Below the pieces are notes generated by a model. That model searched no databases and had not been told where the DNA came from. It worked only from the letters and a program-made list of their open reading frames with translations. The position numbers and the translations under genes are program-made. Positions 12,691 to 25,245 of a DNA stretch of 64,000 nt are shown here, in pieces. The first letter of the stretch is position 1; each line of letters begins with the position of its first letter. This stretch comes from Eulemur rufifrons. Lineage: Eukaryota > Chordata > Mammalia > Primates > Lemuridae. The DNA is taken from contig NC_090989.1 in assembly GCF_041146395.1 (NCBI RefSeq), positions 126,045,501-126,109,500 on the forward strand. Reading direction: 5' to 3'.

Positions 12691-14000
12691 TTCTCCACCA
12701 ATGGCCTCAGTTTCCTCATCTGCACAGGTTCAGACAGGCAGGGTGACCTCAGAGGCCCCTCTCCCTTCTAAACAGTACTGGGAAATTGCTGTTGGTCATA
12801 AATGAACTCATCGATAACACCCGTTTCCCATTTAGATTTTCTGAGGAAGTGACTTTGAACAGCCATGGCACACAAACACGTACACACATACACAGATAAT
12901 TTCTGCAATCCCCTGTCTATGCCTTCAGCACAATTAGCCCAACACTGCTGGCCAGAGGACACCACTACCCCCACCTCTGAAACTGGGCCACAGGCCATCA
13001 TACCAGGCCACTAGGGTGCCAAATTTCTACATATTGATCATTTTATCATACCCATTGATAAACCCAGTAAGAATCGAAGTTCTTTATTCGAAGATGATTA
13101 AATAAGGTCCACAAAAACACACTGTACTCTTGAAAGCACTCTATTAAGACAAAGTATTACTACCTTCTCCACCCTGCTGGCTTCGAACCTCAGAGAGGGA
13201 GCTTCTCTGCAAAGCCTCCCCACATTTCTCTATCCTGCCCTGTCCTTCGGGACACCAAAGTCTCCCCCTCTGGGCTGCCCTCACCCTTGTGAACACTGAC
13301 TTCCCCTCTGACCAATGCCTGTGGTCCTAGTGACCTGGTCTGCGCCACATCCCACACTGTTCTACCATGTAGGTACCCACCAGCCACATGAGGTGCTGAC
13401 TGAGGGCAAAGGCCAAGTCCCAGGAGCAATAGTTTCCATGTCTGAGCAACACTAACCCCTCTTCTCATCCCACCCGTCCCATCTGAATATTCTGTATCGT
13501 AAAGACCAAACCAAGAAAATAACTCTCGTCACCCAGAGACTGACCCACCAGGCCAACTGGGACTTTACGTCTCCTCTTAAGAGTGAGCGCATGGTATGAA
13601 GCATGGATACCTCATAGGCAGAAACATTGTCTTGCTGTTGTCCCAAGTTAAAAATGTGCAGAAGGACGTATGGATGCTGCGAATCTGAAGGGCAGGACTG
13701 TGCAGGTCGTTTAGTTGCTGTCCCTCAGATCCAAGTCCACTCCTCTGGACTCCGACCTGTGTGGCGCGGCTGGGACTCTGCACACTGCACTCCTGCTTCG
13801 CCAGCTGAAGTGCTATTGGGTTCTGCCAGTAAGGCCTCCGGGTGGAGATTGGTTGGCAGGAGAGGCAAGAAAGGGCCGCCTTCTTCTGTCTGTAGCACTG
13901 CATCCTAGTGGCAGCAGCTGGTGCCAACCTCCAGCATCTTCTGATACTCTCAGAACTAGCCTCATCCAGCTCAGTGGTAGAGGCTGAGGACAGAGCACTT
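12691..14000. other. unannotated intronic sequence
   Basis: A weak L2/MIR-like phrase (ctcagtttcctcatctgcac) occurs near 12708. Part of 13700-13950 recalls an old repeat I cannot name. Frames of up to 150 codons have no recognisable domain. Confidence 0.4.
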
Positions 14001-14004
14001 AATG

Positions 14005-14105
14005 AGATAGAAATTGTCTCTATCCTCAAGGAACTTCATATCCAGCAAGGGAAAAGACTGAACCAACAAGGAATTGTGATCGGTACTGTGAGATGTATGG
14101 GTTCT
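14005..14105 (-). repeat. L2-like fragment
   Basis: The text tctatcctcaaggaacttca followed by a gatcggtactgtgag region resembles antisense L2. Confidence 0.5.
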
Positions 14106-14344
14106 CTGAGGGCACATTGCAGAAGGTCTGCTCCAAAGCCCACTGCCTCCGACAGACATCAATGGGATGGTTACATTCTGAGACTTCTGGCCATCGGCAC
14201 AAATATATAAGGATAATGGCATCAAGCCACATTCAGAGGAGCAACTCAGACTGTGTCATCTGCCTGAAGTCAATATACCTTTAAAGAAGGCTGGTGTGCA
14301 CATGCAAGACTTTTTAAGTTATTCTGCATTTTGGAGTTTTTGTG

Positions 14345-14735
14345 TTAATCATTCACTCATTCAGTCACTCAACAAGTGCCCTTACCACTGAGGCTCTGAG
14401 GACTCAGCAGAGAACAAGGCAAAGTCACGCCCTCGTGGAGCATACATGAGGTATGGCTGGGGGACACCGTAAATAACAACTAAACAATAAAATATAATGA
14501 TTTCAGATGCTGACAAGTTCCAAGAAGAAAGTGAGGCAGGGAGTGGAGGCTGAAGGTGGGCCAGAGGGAAGGGTTATTGTGGGCAGGGCGGTAGGAAAAG
14601 GCCTCTCTGGGGTGGTGGCATTTGGGCAGAGACTCGGAGGACAGGAGGGAATGAACCGGGAGAAGACCTGGGGCCAAGGCTTGCAGGCAGAGGGGCTCCG
14701 TCACCCCTCAGAGGGAGACACCCTGGGGCACGTGA
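14345..14735 (-). repeat. L2 LINE 3' end
   Basis: Antisense L2 landmarks: attcactcattcagtcactc, gaggactcagcagagaacaa, cacgccctcgtggagcatac, then an AATAAC-rich stretch. Confidence 0.75.
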
Positions 14736-14879
14736 TGAGAGAGGTGCTTGGAGCAATGCCACAGCGAACCAGACGGTCCACCCTGGGGGGAGCTGTCTGC
14801 CGTATCCAGCGAACCCCACAAGTCAGACATAGCTCAGTGGTTGAGTTCACGTCCCCACTCTGGCATGCGGTTATTTTTC

Positions 14880-15300
14880 TTTACTTTCAATTTACATCGC
14901 AAGCTGGAGAGAAATGAATTACATCCCCCTGGGTTTCTCTGTTCCATACAATTAAGAAAAGCTATTTCTTAGTCATAAGGCGGATGACGACACCAAGATT
15001 TCCCATTTTCTCTCCGCAGGGAGGCTGTCATCACTCAATATTAATTGATCCTACATTTCATCCATAAAGCGAGGGCTGAAACAAATTTTTGGTCACAAAA
15101 ACAGCAACTATTAGACTATTAAAGTAAATTCTTAATGGTGGCTCCATTAAAGCACAGCCCTGTTCACATGGCATCAGCTGCCTCAACTCATATGATGTTT
15201 CTTTCATTGGGAAAAATGAGGAAATTATTAGATTTCTCCCTGATACTGGATTAATCGCCAGCACCTATCTCATTTAAGGCTGCTGGGGATTTTCCACCGT
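14880..15300. promoter_or_regulatory. candidate conserved non-coding element
   Basis: Repeat-free, balanced composition, with many homeobox-type words (aattaag, attaattgatc, ggattaatc). Its unique character next to heavily repeat-filled sequence suggests constraint. No alignment was possible. Confidence 0.3.
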
Positions 15301-15599
15301 TTCATCACAAGTAGGAACACACAGAAAGGGTATAATATATCTTGGGTCCCCAGCAGGAGAACATGTCAATCGAAGGCAATTTTATTTTCCTGCTAGCGAG
15401 AAAATAAAGTGAAAACAGCAAGAAGACACAAGAAACTCTCACGAATTGAGGAGTGCTAGTATCATTTATATAAATATTTCCCTAGACAAAAAAATTAATG
15501 CTTATTTTTAGAGGGGAGGGACTGAATTAGAGGTACATAGATTTAGAAAAAAGAAAGGAAGAAATAAAAAAACTAGTCGTAGCTACAAGTAAAAAACCC
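15301..15599. other. unannotated intronic sequence
   Basis: AT-rich and unique, with no repeat family recognised. Confidence 0.45.
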
Positions 15600-15910
15600 A
15601 CAATGAACTGGGGACATATGGGAAGAGCCAAACCTCATTAGTACTGACAGCGGTGACCAGATGCCCGCACCCAGTGAAGAACCGTTCTCCAATTCATGGG
15701 AGGGCTCTGCCGCCCGCCCCTTCTGACTCCTCCTCATCTATTTAAATGAGTGCTAGGGCCCGTGGAAGGCTAACCACAGGGCATTTGCATTTCATCAATA
15801 TGTTTAAATGTCACAAATCCTGACTTTCACAGCTGGAAGCCAGGCTTAGCAACTTACAACCAGGCTGATGAATAACTGCGGTCGAGGCAGAAGGCATTTC
15901 TTAAACATAT
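15600..15910. promoter_or_regulatory. candidate intronic enhancer with octamer and RUNX words
   Basis: A perfect octamer ATTTGCAT at 15783-15790 lies 3 bp after AACCACAG (RUNX-like) at 15772-15779, within repeat-free sequence. Octamer factors act in B cells, where raftlin was described. Enhancer function is inferred. Confidence 0.3.
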
Positions 15911-16344
15911 AATTTAGTCTTGAGAAGAGATGAGCTCTGCTCAACAGGCCCGTGGCATGAAATTAGAAAAAGATGCTATGGATGTGTCTCCATGGCATCA
16001 AAGAAATGACAAGGATGGAAAAATGAACACAGTGATCATTTGCTTCCAGATCAGCAGAACATGGTAGAGACCCTTGTTGAAGACCTTTAAGGGACCAGTG
16101 CACCCATCTCCCAGGTGCCGTGTTTTGGCTGCTAAGGACTCACAGCTGCCCCTTCCTGTGGAAAATTTCTCTCAGCCAGACAGGAGCTTCCTGGTCCAGG
16201 AGTTTAAGAGGCTCGAGAGATTCACAAAAAACTCCTAATGTGACCCCTCTTTATACTCTCTGCAGCACAGACTATGGGCTGTGTCAATTAAAACCCATTT
16301 CCACCCATCCTAATCTTCCTGGAATATAGAGGCTGGAAGTCACA

Positions 16345-16500
16345 AACTGCATTTCCCATCTTCCAGTGAGAAAACTGAGGCACAGAGAGGTTAAGTGACT
16401 TTCCCAAGCTCACACAGCTAATAAGCGGCAGAGCCAGAATTTGAAGCCAGGCAATCTGGCTTAAGAGTCTGTGCTTCTGACAACTCCACAATGCTGCCTC
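16345..16500 (-). repeat. MIR SINE
   Basis: Well-kept antisense MIR: gaaaactgaggcacagagag, gttaagtgactttcccaagc, cacacagctaataagcggc. Confidence 0.92.
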
Positions 16501-16540
16501 TCATTTAGGAGCAGACTTTTCACATAAACTACCTGTACCA

Positions 16541-17060
16541 ATTATCTACTGATGTATAACAAATTACCACAGAACTTAGTGGCTTAAAACAACAAACATT
16601 ATCTCAGTTTCTGTGAGTCAGGAATCCAGGTGAAGCTTATCTGGGTGCCTCTGGCTCAAGGTCTCTCACGAGGGTGCCTCAGCATACAGGCCAGGGCTGA
16701 AGTCATCTCAAGGCTCCACTGGGGAGGATCCACTTCCAAGCTCAAGCACGTGGTTGCTGGCGGGATTCACTTCCTCCAGGGCTGTTGGACTGAGGGCCTC
16801 CGTTGCCCACTGGCTGTTAGCAGCAGGCCTTCCTCAGTTCCTTGCCAAGTGGGTCTGTCCACAGGGCAGTGCACCATGGCAGCCGGCCTCCCTCAGAGGG
16901 AGCGGGCAGGAGAGACCAAGAGAGCCCAAGACGGACGCCATGATCATTTTATGGCCTAATCTCAGAAGTGACAATCCACCACTCTGGCTGTACGCAGGAT
17001 GTCCACTAGAAGCAAGTCAGTAGCTCCCGCCCACACTCCAGGAGAAGAAGAGGTCACACA
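16541..17060 (-). repeat. MLT1-like ancient LTR
   Basis: Antisense MaLR-type text: acaaattaccacagaactta, gtggcttaaaacaacaaaca, gtttctgtgagtcaggaatc. It is the same family, reversed, as the elements at 36140, 39195 and 59600, and the same orientation as 61385. The subfamily is not assigned. Confidence 0.75.
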
Positions 17061-18415
17061 ACGCTGTGAATACCAGCAGGTGGGGACCACTGAGGGCCAT
17101 CCTGGCAGGTGGCCACCACGCTGCTCAGTATCACAGTACTATTAATATTAATAATAAGCAGAAAAGTTGAGTTTAAAGTTGTTTTTTCCTCAGTTAACTC
17201 GGCTCCCAAGTCCAAGGTCTGTGCAGTACTCCAACATTCCTCCCAGTGTGGAGAACAAAACTTTGGTTGGTTCACCTCTCTGGGATAATGGTGCCACCAC
17301 TTGCTTTAAGCCACTTCGGACTTCACACTTTACAGTCAAGAATGTGACGGGTATTAGGAGAAAAGGTAAGTTTTCTTGAATTTTAGTTGTTTTGGTCTAA
17401 TCCATTTATATGACATCCATAGTAAAAAAGCCACTGTGTAGCAATGGAGTAAATTTTGTTTTTATTTACAGTTTCTAGATTGGCAAGAAACAGTGGAATT
17501 TTCAGAGCAGTGGGGCCACCAGTTTGGGGGATAAAGCAAGAGAGTCCAGAAAGACCAAACACCCTTCTCCCCATGCCTTGTCCATCCTTCTGGCATTATC
17601 TCGGCCCAGGCTGTAGATGCAGCAGCAACTTTTCTTTTACAAATCTCATCTCACTGTGGCCAAACAAGCCATTTCTCACCAAGAAAGCCAAAATGGACCA
17701 TGAGCACACACCAGGGCATCTTTCACTCACCTATGAAGCCCCCAAAAGCTCAGCCTGTTAGCATTAGCAGCTCAGATGAGTCCACTCAACCCCCAGGAAG
17801 CTGGCTTGATTGAGCCACTAACCCAGGGGTTTTCCAAGCTGCAGTTTGGTGGGCCCAAAGATTAGACTTGGTTTAGGATTTCCAGGGCTTTCCTGCACCC
17901 ACAAAACAGCAGACAAATCCCCAGCCATGCAGGGGCCACCAGGAAAAGGAGAAATCATGGTAAGTCAAAGCAGATACTTCTCCAAGATAACACACAGAAT
18001 CTATTAGGAATGTGCCCAAACGACAGGTTTCCAAATGTGGGAGAATAGACACTGGACTAGGACATTAATAACTCTGGAATTTGGTGGGGTGTTTTAGACA
18101 CAGTTTCCTACACTGAGAGACTTCCTCTTGTTGACCACTGCATGTTCAACACAGAGCCTGAAAGAAAAGTAGGTAATCAGTAAATATTCAATGAATTATT
18201 TTACTAAACAACCTTGCTAAATAAGACTGCTTTCTCCATTAAGGAAAGTCCACCCAATAAGCATTCCAGCTCCCTTAGGGATATATTACCAATCTTGTGT
18301 CAAAAACAACATTCATTCCTCACGGTGCCATGTTGTGTTCATGCTTACAAACTAATTCTGAATTTTTATCTGGGATGCCCGACTGAAATAATCCCCTTCC
18401 TCTTTTAAGAGGGCC
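17061..18415. other. unannotated intronic sequence
   Basis: Unique apart from an L2-like 3' scrap near 18150-18195 (agtaaatattcaatgaatta). No exon was recognised. Confidence 0.45.
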
Positions 18416-18419
18416 CAGT

Positions 18420-18670
18420 GAGGCTGTCAGCTAATGTATACTCCTCCCAGTCAATCCTATGCATGCACCTGAAAAGCATGTTTATGCATAAGAATGGAAA
18501 AAATCTCAGCTGCTGCTAAGCGTGGCAGATACTTCTTGCCTACGCAATTTTTACTTATCAGATCTGACCTGTAAACAAAGAACAGCATGTCTGAAACACA
18601 GAACTGAGGAAGTGACTTTCTAGACTTGATGTGGCATGCAACTTGAAGCCAGAGTCACCTACCTTTTCAC
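18420..18670. promoter_or_regulatory. candidate conserved non-coding element (GATA/FOX-like words)
   Basis: Repeat-free block with the palindrome TTATGCATAA near 18481, CTTATCAGATC (GATA-like) near 18556 and TGTAAACAAA (FOX-like) near 18570. Constraint is inferred from content only. Confidence 0.28.
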
Positions 18671-20490
18671 ACCAGAATTGCTTTAGAAAATATTTCATAG
18701 ATAAAATTCAACAGGCCTCTTTTCTTCTGAAATCTGGTCAAACTAGAAAACGTGCTGGACCCCAATGAAACTGGAGAAAGCCATTTTATAAAAATTCTTT
18801 GAAGCAATATCACTAATAATAATTAGTAGGGTGCATAGCACATTAACTTGTTTTCTGTTCTGCTTTAACCAAATTAGATAAAAATTATTACCACTACCAC
18901 AGGGCTGCTTTTATGAATCCCTGCAGAAAAATAATTTGGTTTTGCTTTGACAGATAACAGTCATCACCAAGGAATTTCGTTTTACTGAAGGCAGCCTTAA
19001 GTCGTTGAAATTTACTGCTTGGGTCCCGCACGTGCACACACACACACACACCTGAGCCCATTTTCACACAAGACTGAGTGTTGTTTCTTCGTCTGGATTT
19101 AAAGTAGCTGGGAAAAGAGCATTAAGAGTTTTTACATTAAGAAAGGAATGCAAAGAATGCCTTCCTCCCACTTACATCTAACCTTATTGCCCCCATTAGT
19201 GAATATTTAACAATAACATTAATGCTAATAGACCTGGTTGCAACATCAAAAGCAACAATATGGAAGATGTATGTAGTAGCTTTGCTCAGAAAAGCTTAAA
19301 GCCATGTCACACATATTATCTCATTTATCTTGTGAAAAAAAAAAAAAAATCCCTGCAAACCGTAAAAGCGTATTTATCTGCCTTGAGACATGTTTTATGG
19401 GAACCGACTTCCTCACCACTCTGCATCTTCTGTTTAAAAACAGGGTCTGTTTTTAGCACACCTCCCAGCCAGGACCTCAACTCATAACTCATGCCATAGA
19501 CTTCCTTGCATGAATCTTAAAAACAAAAACCAACTCTTAGCAATTATAGAAACCGGAAACAAAAATGAAACAGGTAGGAAATTAACTAACTTCACCCCAA
19601 CCAACAATTGCTTTTACGCAAACCGAAATCAAATAAATGCACACACACACACACACACACACACTCTCCCTTGAAAACTGCTATACAATTTATTAATGAA
19701 CAGTGATAGGAAACAGAAGCTGAAAGTGGGTCAGGAGGAACTGTTTAATCTAATAGTCTGGAAATTATATCAGAAGGAACAGATGGTTTCACAGACGTCG
19801 ATGATACCTAGAGGAGCAAAGGAGCAATTTTCTAGGAAAGAAAAATGTTTCCCTACCCTACTGTGCATACTATTTTCAGCAAAGGAGGAGTCTATATTCA
19901 GCACAGGATAAGTCCGGATTTTGGCATATTTACAAAACTGGGACTAAGTGGCAGCCATCCACATATAACCAAGTTCAGACTCGGCCTTCTAAATCTGAGC
20001 TAGAGGTCAAACTTAGCCCTATTTTAAAACCAGAAACAAACAGAAGCCAACGCTATCCTCCAGTGGGTTATTAACCAACACTCAAGTTCTTGGTACGTGA
20101 GAAAACTGGTCCCCAACAGATGATGGGCAGTGTGACCTGTAATGTGGCCTGCAACACTCAGGGACCCTGCAGGTCCTAGGCAGCAGCGAGAGGCACAGGC
20201 CACGTGGATTGGGAAGAACCACCCCGCAATGGGGCCTCCCTATCTGTCAAACGGAACTAAAAACATCGCCTCTAGAGTTGTAAGGATTAATTGAGCTAAA
20301 GCATAAGAAGCTGCACTGCAAACCGTACAGCGTAAGACAACACAGAGCTGCGACTCTCATCCCTACCACCTGTATTCTCCAAAACATACGGGCAAATTCC
20401 CCCCAGAGCAGGGCTCAACGGAAGTGAGGGCTTTTACAGCTGGGGCCTTTAATGACAGATCAGAGCTTACCAAATCTCAAAACCGTTCCT
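18671..20490. other. unannotated intronic sequence with two CA microsatellites
   Basis: (CA)n lies at about 19034-19051 and at about 19638-19664. The remainder is unique, with no gene signal. Confidence 0.5.
19638..19664. repeat. (CA)n microsatellite
   Basis: About 13 uninterrupted CA units. Confidence 0.95.
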
Positions 20491-20494
20491 AGGG

Positions 20495-20700
20495 GACGTC
20501 TGGTACAGCCCACATTGCTAAAGAGCAAAGGATTTGAAGACAGCAAGTCCGAGTTCTGATTCTAGCCGACTGTGGACTCGCTGCAGGACCATGGGGGTGT
20601 TGGGCAACCTCACTAAGCCTTGTCTCATTTGTAAAATCAGGATCCTTGTGAGGGTTAATTAACGTGCACAGGTGCATGGCACGTCAGCTGTTATTACCGT
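20495..20700 (+). repeat. MIR SINE
   Basis: MIR order is kept but diverged: aggatttgaagacagcaag, gttctgattctagc, ttgtctcatttgtaaaatca, gtgcatggcac. Confidence 0.7.
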
Positions 20701-21980
20701 TGCTACTGCTAATGATGATAACAACAGCATCTGCAAGCACCCCGGCACGGCCAGAGAGGGCACAGGGCAGAACAGCCTGTCTGCCACTGAGAAGAAGACC
20801 CTCCCTCCAGGGTGAGCTTAAGGTGTGAGTGATATAAAAAGTCACCCCTCACCCAGCTCAGACAGGGGCCCCCTGCCTTATGCTATAATATCAAGGGATG
20901 CTTTGGGCCTTCCTGCTAGACACCCACCTTCCCTCCTCCAGGGCTTCTGACATCTCGCTTCAAGGTTGGTTGGTTTGTTTTTACCTACAAAAAATGCCAT
21001 CAACATCAGTGACTTTATGCTTAGTTCCGCTGAAGAGCTGCAAATGTTATAGATGAATCTGTTACGTTCTAAAACTGCAGGTATCATATTTAGAGAGAGG
21101 TAATAAATACCTCATTAAGGCATGGCAAAACAAACACTTCAGGGCACTTGAGGCTCTATCTAAAGGAACCCCATGGTGAAACCCACTTTAAACCAAGAAT
21201 CCTCCTGTAATGCAAATAACTACCCATCCCCCACAATTCTTTCCCCTGCTTTGCAGAGCTTCCAGTGTTGGTCTTCCCTGTAAAGGGGGCAGCACCTGCA
21301 GGCACCTGCAGCCAGGTGTGCATCCTGGCCAATTCCCTGCTACAGCACAGACGTAAGATCAGCCCATTAACACTTGTTCTATATTGTCCACTCTAGGTCA
21401 TTTCTGTGGGGCTTGGTCAGAGTGGCAAGAGCAAGCAAAGGAGTTGAAAAGGGCAGCTGGAGTGGAGGGAACAGACTGGGTAGGAGACCTAATTGGGGCA
21501 AAGGCTTCCAGAAAAGAGCCAAGGAGGAGGCTGGACCACAAGACTGCTGGGGCCCAACCACAGCCTACAGGCCTGCTTCCACCGTGAGGCAGAGTGAAAC
21601 GTGATGAGCCACGGAACTGAAAATAAAGGCCTACCTAGATGTTGGGGTGTAACTGGGCCCCCACCATGCCACAGTTCCAACTGCCCCCAGAGCTGGGCTA
21701 TGCCCTCTGGCCTTTGACGAGGGTGAAGGGCACAGAGATATTCACTAGCCAAGGCCCCTGAGCCAAGAAGAGGCTGTCTACAGACCCAAACCATTGGCTG
21801 CAAAGCTACTGGCCAGCAAGAAACTGTCCCCTCAACCCACCTCTCACTCTTCCTTCCGCTGAGCCCCAGCGACCTTACAAACACTCATCCCCATCCACTC
21901 AGGCTCTCCAGTCCCAAATCCATCCTTCTCGTGTGTTTCTCCACTGTCCCCTTCCACTGTGGTTGGCAGAGCCCCCAGCC
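20701..21980. other. unannotated intronic sequence
   Basis: Includes an exact 10-bp tandem pair (gcacctgcag twice, 21292-21311). Otherwise unique, without a recognised family. Confidence 0.45.
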
Positions 21981-22164
21981 CAGTTGTTCTCGAACTTTGG
22001 CAACGTCCGAAGCACCTGGAGGGCAGGTGCAAACAGACTGCTGAGCCCCTACCCCTAGAGTTTGTGATTCTGCAGGTCTGGAGTAGGGTCCAAGATTTTG
22101 CATTTCCAACAGGTTCCCAGGTACTGCTGCTGTGACTTTGGGGACCACACTTTGAGAACCACTG
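21981..22164 (+). mobile_element. MER5A-type hAT MITE
   Basis: Near-complete: starts cagttgttctcgaacttt, ends cacactttgagaaccactg, with inverted termini and the internal caggttcccaggta and gcatttccaac text of MER5A. Confidence 0.9.
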
Positions 22165-22804
22165 GGCTAGACCATAGGGAGTAAATTCTCTAGCAGACAA
22201 ACATGTCCTCTTCACCTGGGTCCCTGAATCTCAGGTGCCACTGAAACCCAGCTATGCCCAGGACACACGCCACCTACCCAGGGCCCCTTCAAACCCTACG
22301 TGGTCACCCATGAGTAAAGCTGACATTCTCATACTGGCTCTTTCTTATCCGTCCTTCCCCTCCTCGCTATTCCTGACACAGAACCACGCATCCCACTCCT
22401 GTCTTTCCTTGCTCCCTTCCCGTGCGGAGCGCCGCCTCTCCTCTGCCACCCACCAAGGCTAATCTGGGTCCTTCCTCTCCTTCAAGGTCCAAGAAAAGCT
22501 TTGCCTCCTCTGGGGGCTGTTCCTGAGAGCCCAGCCTTGAGGTGGCTTGTCTTCATGGCTGGCCAAGTTTTCAGACCACTGACTGCACCGGGGCTTCCCG
22601 GCCTACGCTGTGTCACACATTGGTGAAACGTTCTAGCAAAAAAGACCAGGTTTCTGGGAACCGGAGGCACACCCCGCAGGATGTTCACACAGCCCCAAGG
22701 GCTACACGGAAACGAAGTCTCCACACACGGCAACCCACCTGAGCGTCATCCGCTGGGCACCCACGTTCACACAAACCACCTGGCACTTCACACACACCCG
22801 CTCA

Positions 22805-22955
22805 CTGGTTCCCAACCTCAGCTGCACACTGGCATCCCTGTGTTTCAAAAAAAATGCTGATGTCTGGGTCCCTTCCCCAGGATTAACTTATTGGTCTGCA
22901 GTGCATGCAGCCTGGGCAAGGGAATTTTTTAAGCAAAGTTTGAGAATCATAGTGC
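22805..22955 (+). mobile_element. MER5/MER20-like hAT MITE, diverged
   Basis: Starts cactggttcccaacctcagc and ends aagtttgagaatcatagtg, so the termini are inverted. The body is diverged. Confidence 0.6.
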
Positions 22956-23168
22956 CATCTTACATTATTTTTTTAGAGCTCTGGCCTGTCCTCCTAAATA
23001 TATTAGAAGCCATTTTAAGGACATAAGTTATGAGTTAGTCGTAATATATAGGTAGGTATGGAAGTATTTATTGAATTTATTTTATACTCAAAAAAATCAC
23101 ACCAGTATCGTTTTTTCTGCCATCTCCACGCAGGTAAAAAAAAAAAATTTGTACTCCACAGGGCCTTT

Positions 23169-23356
23169 TAAGGTTCTCAAAGTGCGGTCCCCAGCCCAGC
23201 AGCACCAGCATCACCCGGGAACTTGTTACCTGTACAGATAACCAGGCCACACCCCAGACCCACTGACTCAGAGACTCTGAAGCTGAGGCCTGGGAATCTG
23301 TGTTTTGACAAGCTCTCCAGGTGATTCTCATTCACCCTCGACTTTGAGAACTACTG
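23169..23356 (-). mobile_element. MER5A/MER3-type hAT MITE
   Basis: Antisense MER5 text from ggttctcaaagtgcggtccc through gggaatctgtgttttgacaa to ctttgagaactactg. Nearly full length. Confidence 0.88.
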
Positions 23357-24110
23357 CTTTAAGGGAATGATTCATTTTAAAGGCTCATTGTCTTTTGGAC
23401 ATCTTAGAACTTGCCCGTGACCTCCCTTCATGAAATCAGAAAGGCTAACGGTGCCAGGATTTCTAACTAGCCATCAGGCACCCGAGCTCTTAGCCCCTCA
23501 AAACTTTAATTTCTCAATTTTCAGAACATCATGTAAATCAGGATCCATCTTTTTCGATGAATCTCTTTCCCAGCTGTGAAGGGAGACTAAAAGGACATAC
23601 TTTATAGACAATGATTATCAGCTGCTTCTGCAGTTGTGTTTGGGGCTAACGGCACCCAGACTGGAGGTTAAAGGAAAACTGGACCCGTAAATGATTCATT
23701 GCACAATGTGCTTGTTTGCAGTAAGAAATGTCACCCTGTGTTATTATCATGACCACCCAAAATTTATATACAGAGTTGAAGGCTGAAATGCCGGCAGCCA
23801 AAATCCAAGTATGAGCCTGGTCAGCACAATGTGGAAGAAAGAATCCCAAGGGTCAGCTCTTAAAGACCTCTTATACAGGAAAACCACAGAGATGGGAATT
23901 TTAAAAATGTGGCAATGTGGACTGATCCTAGAAACTGAAACGTGTGTCATGGGAATGTTTTGTAAGAAAGAATTTAAGAGGAAAAATGGATGACAAGCTT
24001 GAGAAAGGGAATGGAGCAGAAGTTACTTTTGAACTTTTTCGTGTGGTAGCCCTTCAATTTCATTTAAACCCACCAGAGTATGCAGAGGATGTAGGGATGA
24101 ATAGAGCTAC
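23357..24110. other. unannotated intronic sequence
   Basis: Unique AT-rich sequence, no repeat family or exon recognised. Confidence 0.45.
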
Positions 24111-24114
24111 TAAC

Positions 24115-24765
24115 TCCCATAACACTGTCTCTGGAAATGTAAAACAGTACAACCACTTTGGAAAACAGTTGGGCAGTATCTTATAAAGGTAAACACACAT
24201 TTATCAAACAGCCCAACAATTCTCTCCTACACATTTATTAATACCTAACAGAAATGAAATTATGTGTTCATGCAAAAGACCTGTTCACAAATGTTCACAG
24301 CAACTTTTCACCTAACAACCCCAAACTTGAAATAGCCCAGATGTTCAACAAGATAGTGGTTAAACAAATTGCCGCACATGCAAACAAGGGACTATTACTC
24401 AGAAACAAAAAGGAATGAACTCTTGGTGTGTACAACAGCATGGATGAATCACAAAGGCATTATCCTGAGTTAAAACAGCCAGACACAAAAGTATATGTAC
24501 TTCATGATTCCATTTATGTGGTATTCAAAAAGAAGCAAAACTAATCCACAGTGACGGCAGATCAGCAGTTGTCTGGAGTTAGCGGAAGCACATGAAGGAA
24601 CTTTTCTGGGGTAAGGGAAAATTCTCTTATCTTGAGTGTGGTGTGGTAATAGTTCTACAGATGTTTACATTTATCAAAACTCATCAACCCATATTCTTAT
24701 TTGATAATATGCATGTACTTCATTGTATGTAAATTATACTTCAATAAAGTTACCAAAACAAATAC
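24115..24765 (+). repeat. old L1 3' end (ORF2 end and 3' UTR)
   Basis: Shows the L1 ORF2 tail text (tacaaccactttggaaaaca, catggatgaatcac) and the 3' UTR phrase ttatacttcaataaagtt. It is 5'-truncated and full of stops. Confidence 0.88.
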
Positions 24766-24859
24766 CACCGAGACACCATTCGGTAGGACTGACAGCACTG
24801 AGCTCTCTTTCATGTGTAGTGGACATGCCCTGTGTGAAGACAGCTGAAACCTCTCAGTG

Positions 24860-25240
24860 CTCTTGAGAGAGCCTAGACTCCTCAGCCCAACACATAAGAC
24901 CTTTCGTCATCTGACCCCACTTACTTCTCAAAAGCCACACTCCAACCAAAGTGAACCGTCTATAGCTCCCTGTATATGCAATGTTGACCCTGGGTTTTGG
25001 TCCCTCCCACAGGTTGTCCCTTCTGCATGGAGAGATTATCTCCTTCCACCCTCTTCTTCCTCCTATCTTTTGCCCAACTCCAAATCCAGATGAGGATCTC
25101 AAGCCTTCCTTGACACACACACTCCTCCATCAAGCCTGGGGGCTACCACCATCCCCTCTGTCACCATCACTGTACTGGTACATCAAGTACTGGTTCTTCA
25201 TCCGTAAGAGAGTTTGAACCAGTCTAGAGTAGTGGACTAG
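24860..25240 (+). repeat. L2 LINE, left part (interrupted by MLT1-like LTR)
   Basis: L2 text: cataagacctttcgtcatct, gacccc, then tctcctccatcaagc-like 3' region. The element resumes after the LTR. Confidence 0.65.
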
Positions 25241-25245
25241 ACCGG

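Noticed and set aside
13577..14029. 150-codon minus-strand frame
   Set aside because: No recognisable domain; it crosses old repeat-like text and the L2 piece at 14005.
14829..14841. tRNA A-box-like tagctcagtggt
   Set aside because: A matching B box and cloverleaf are absent in the following 60 bases; chance or a SINE remnant.
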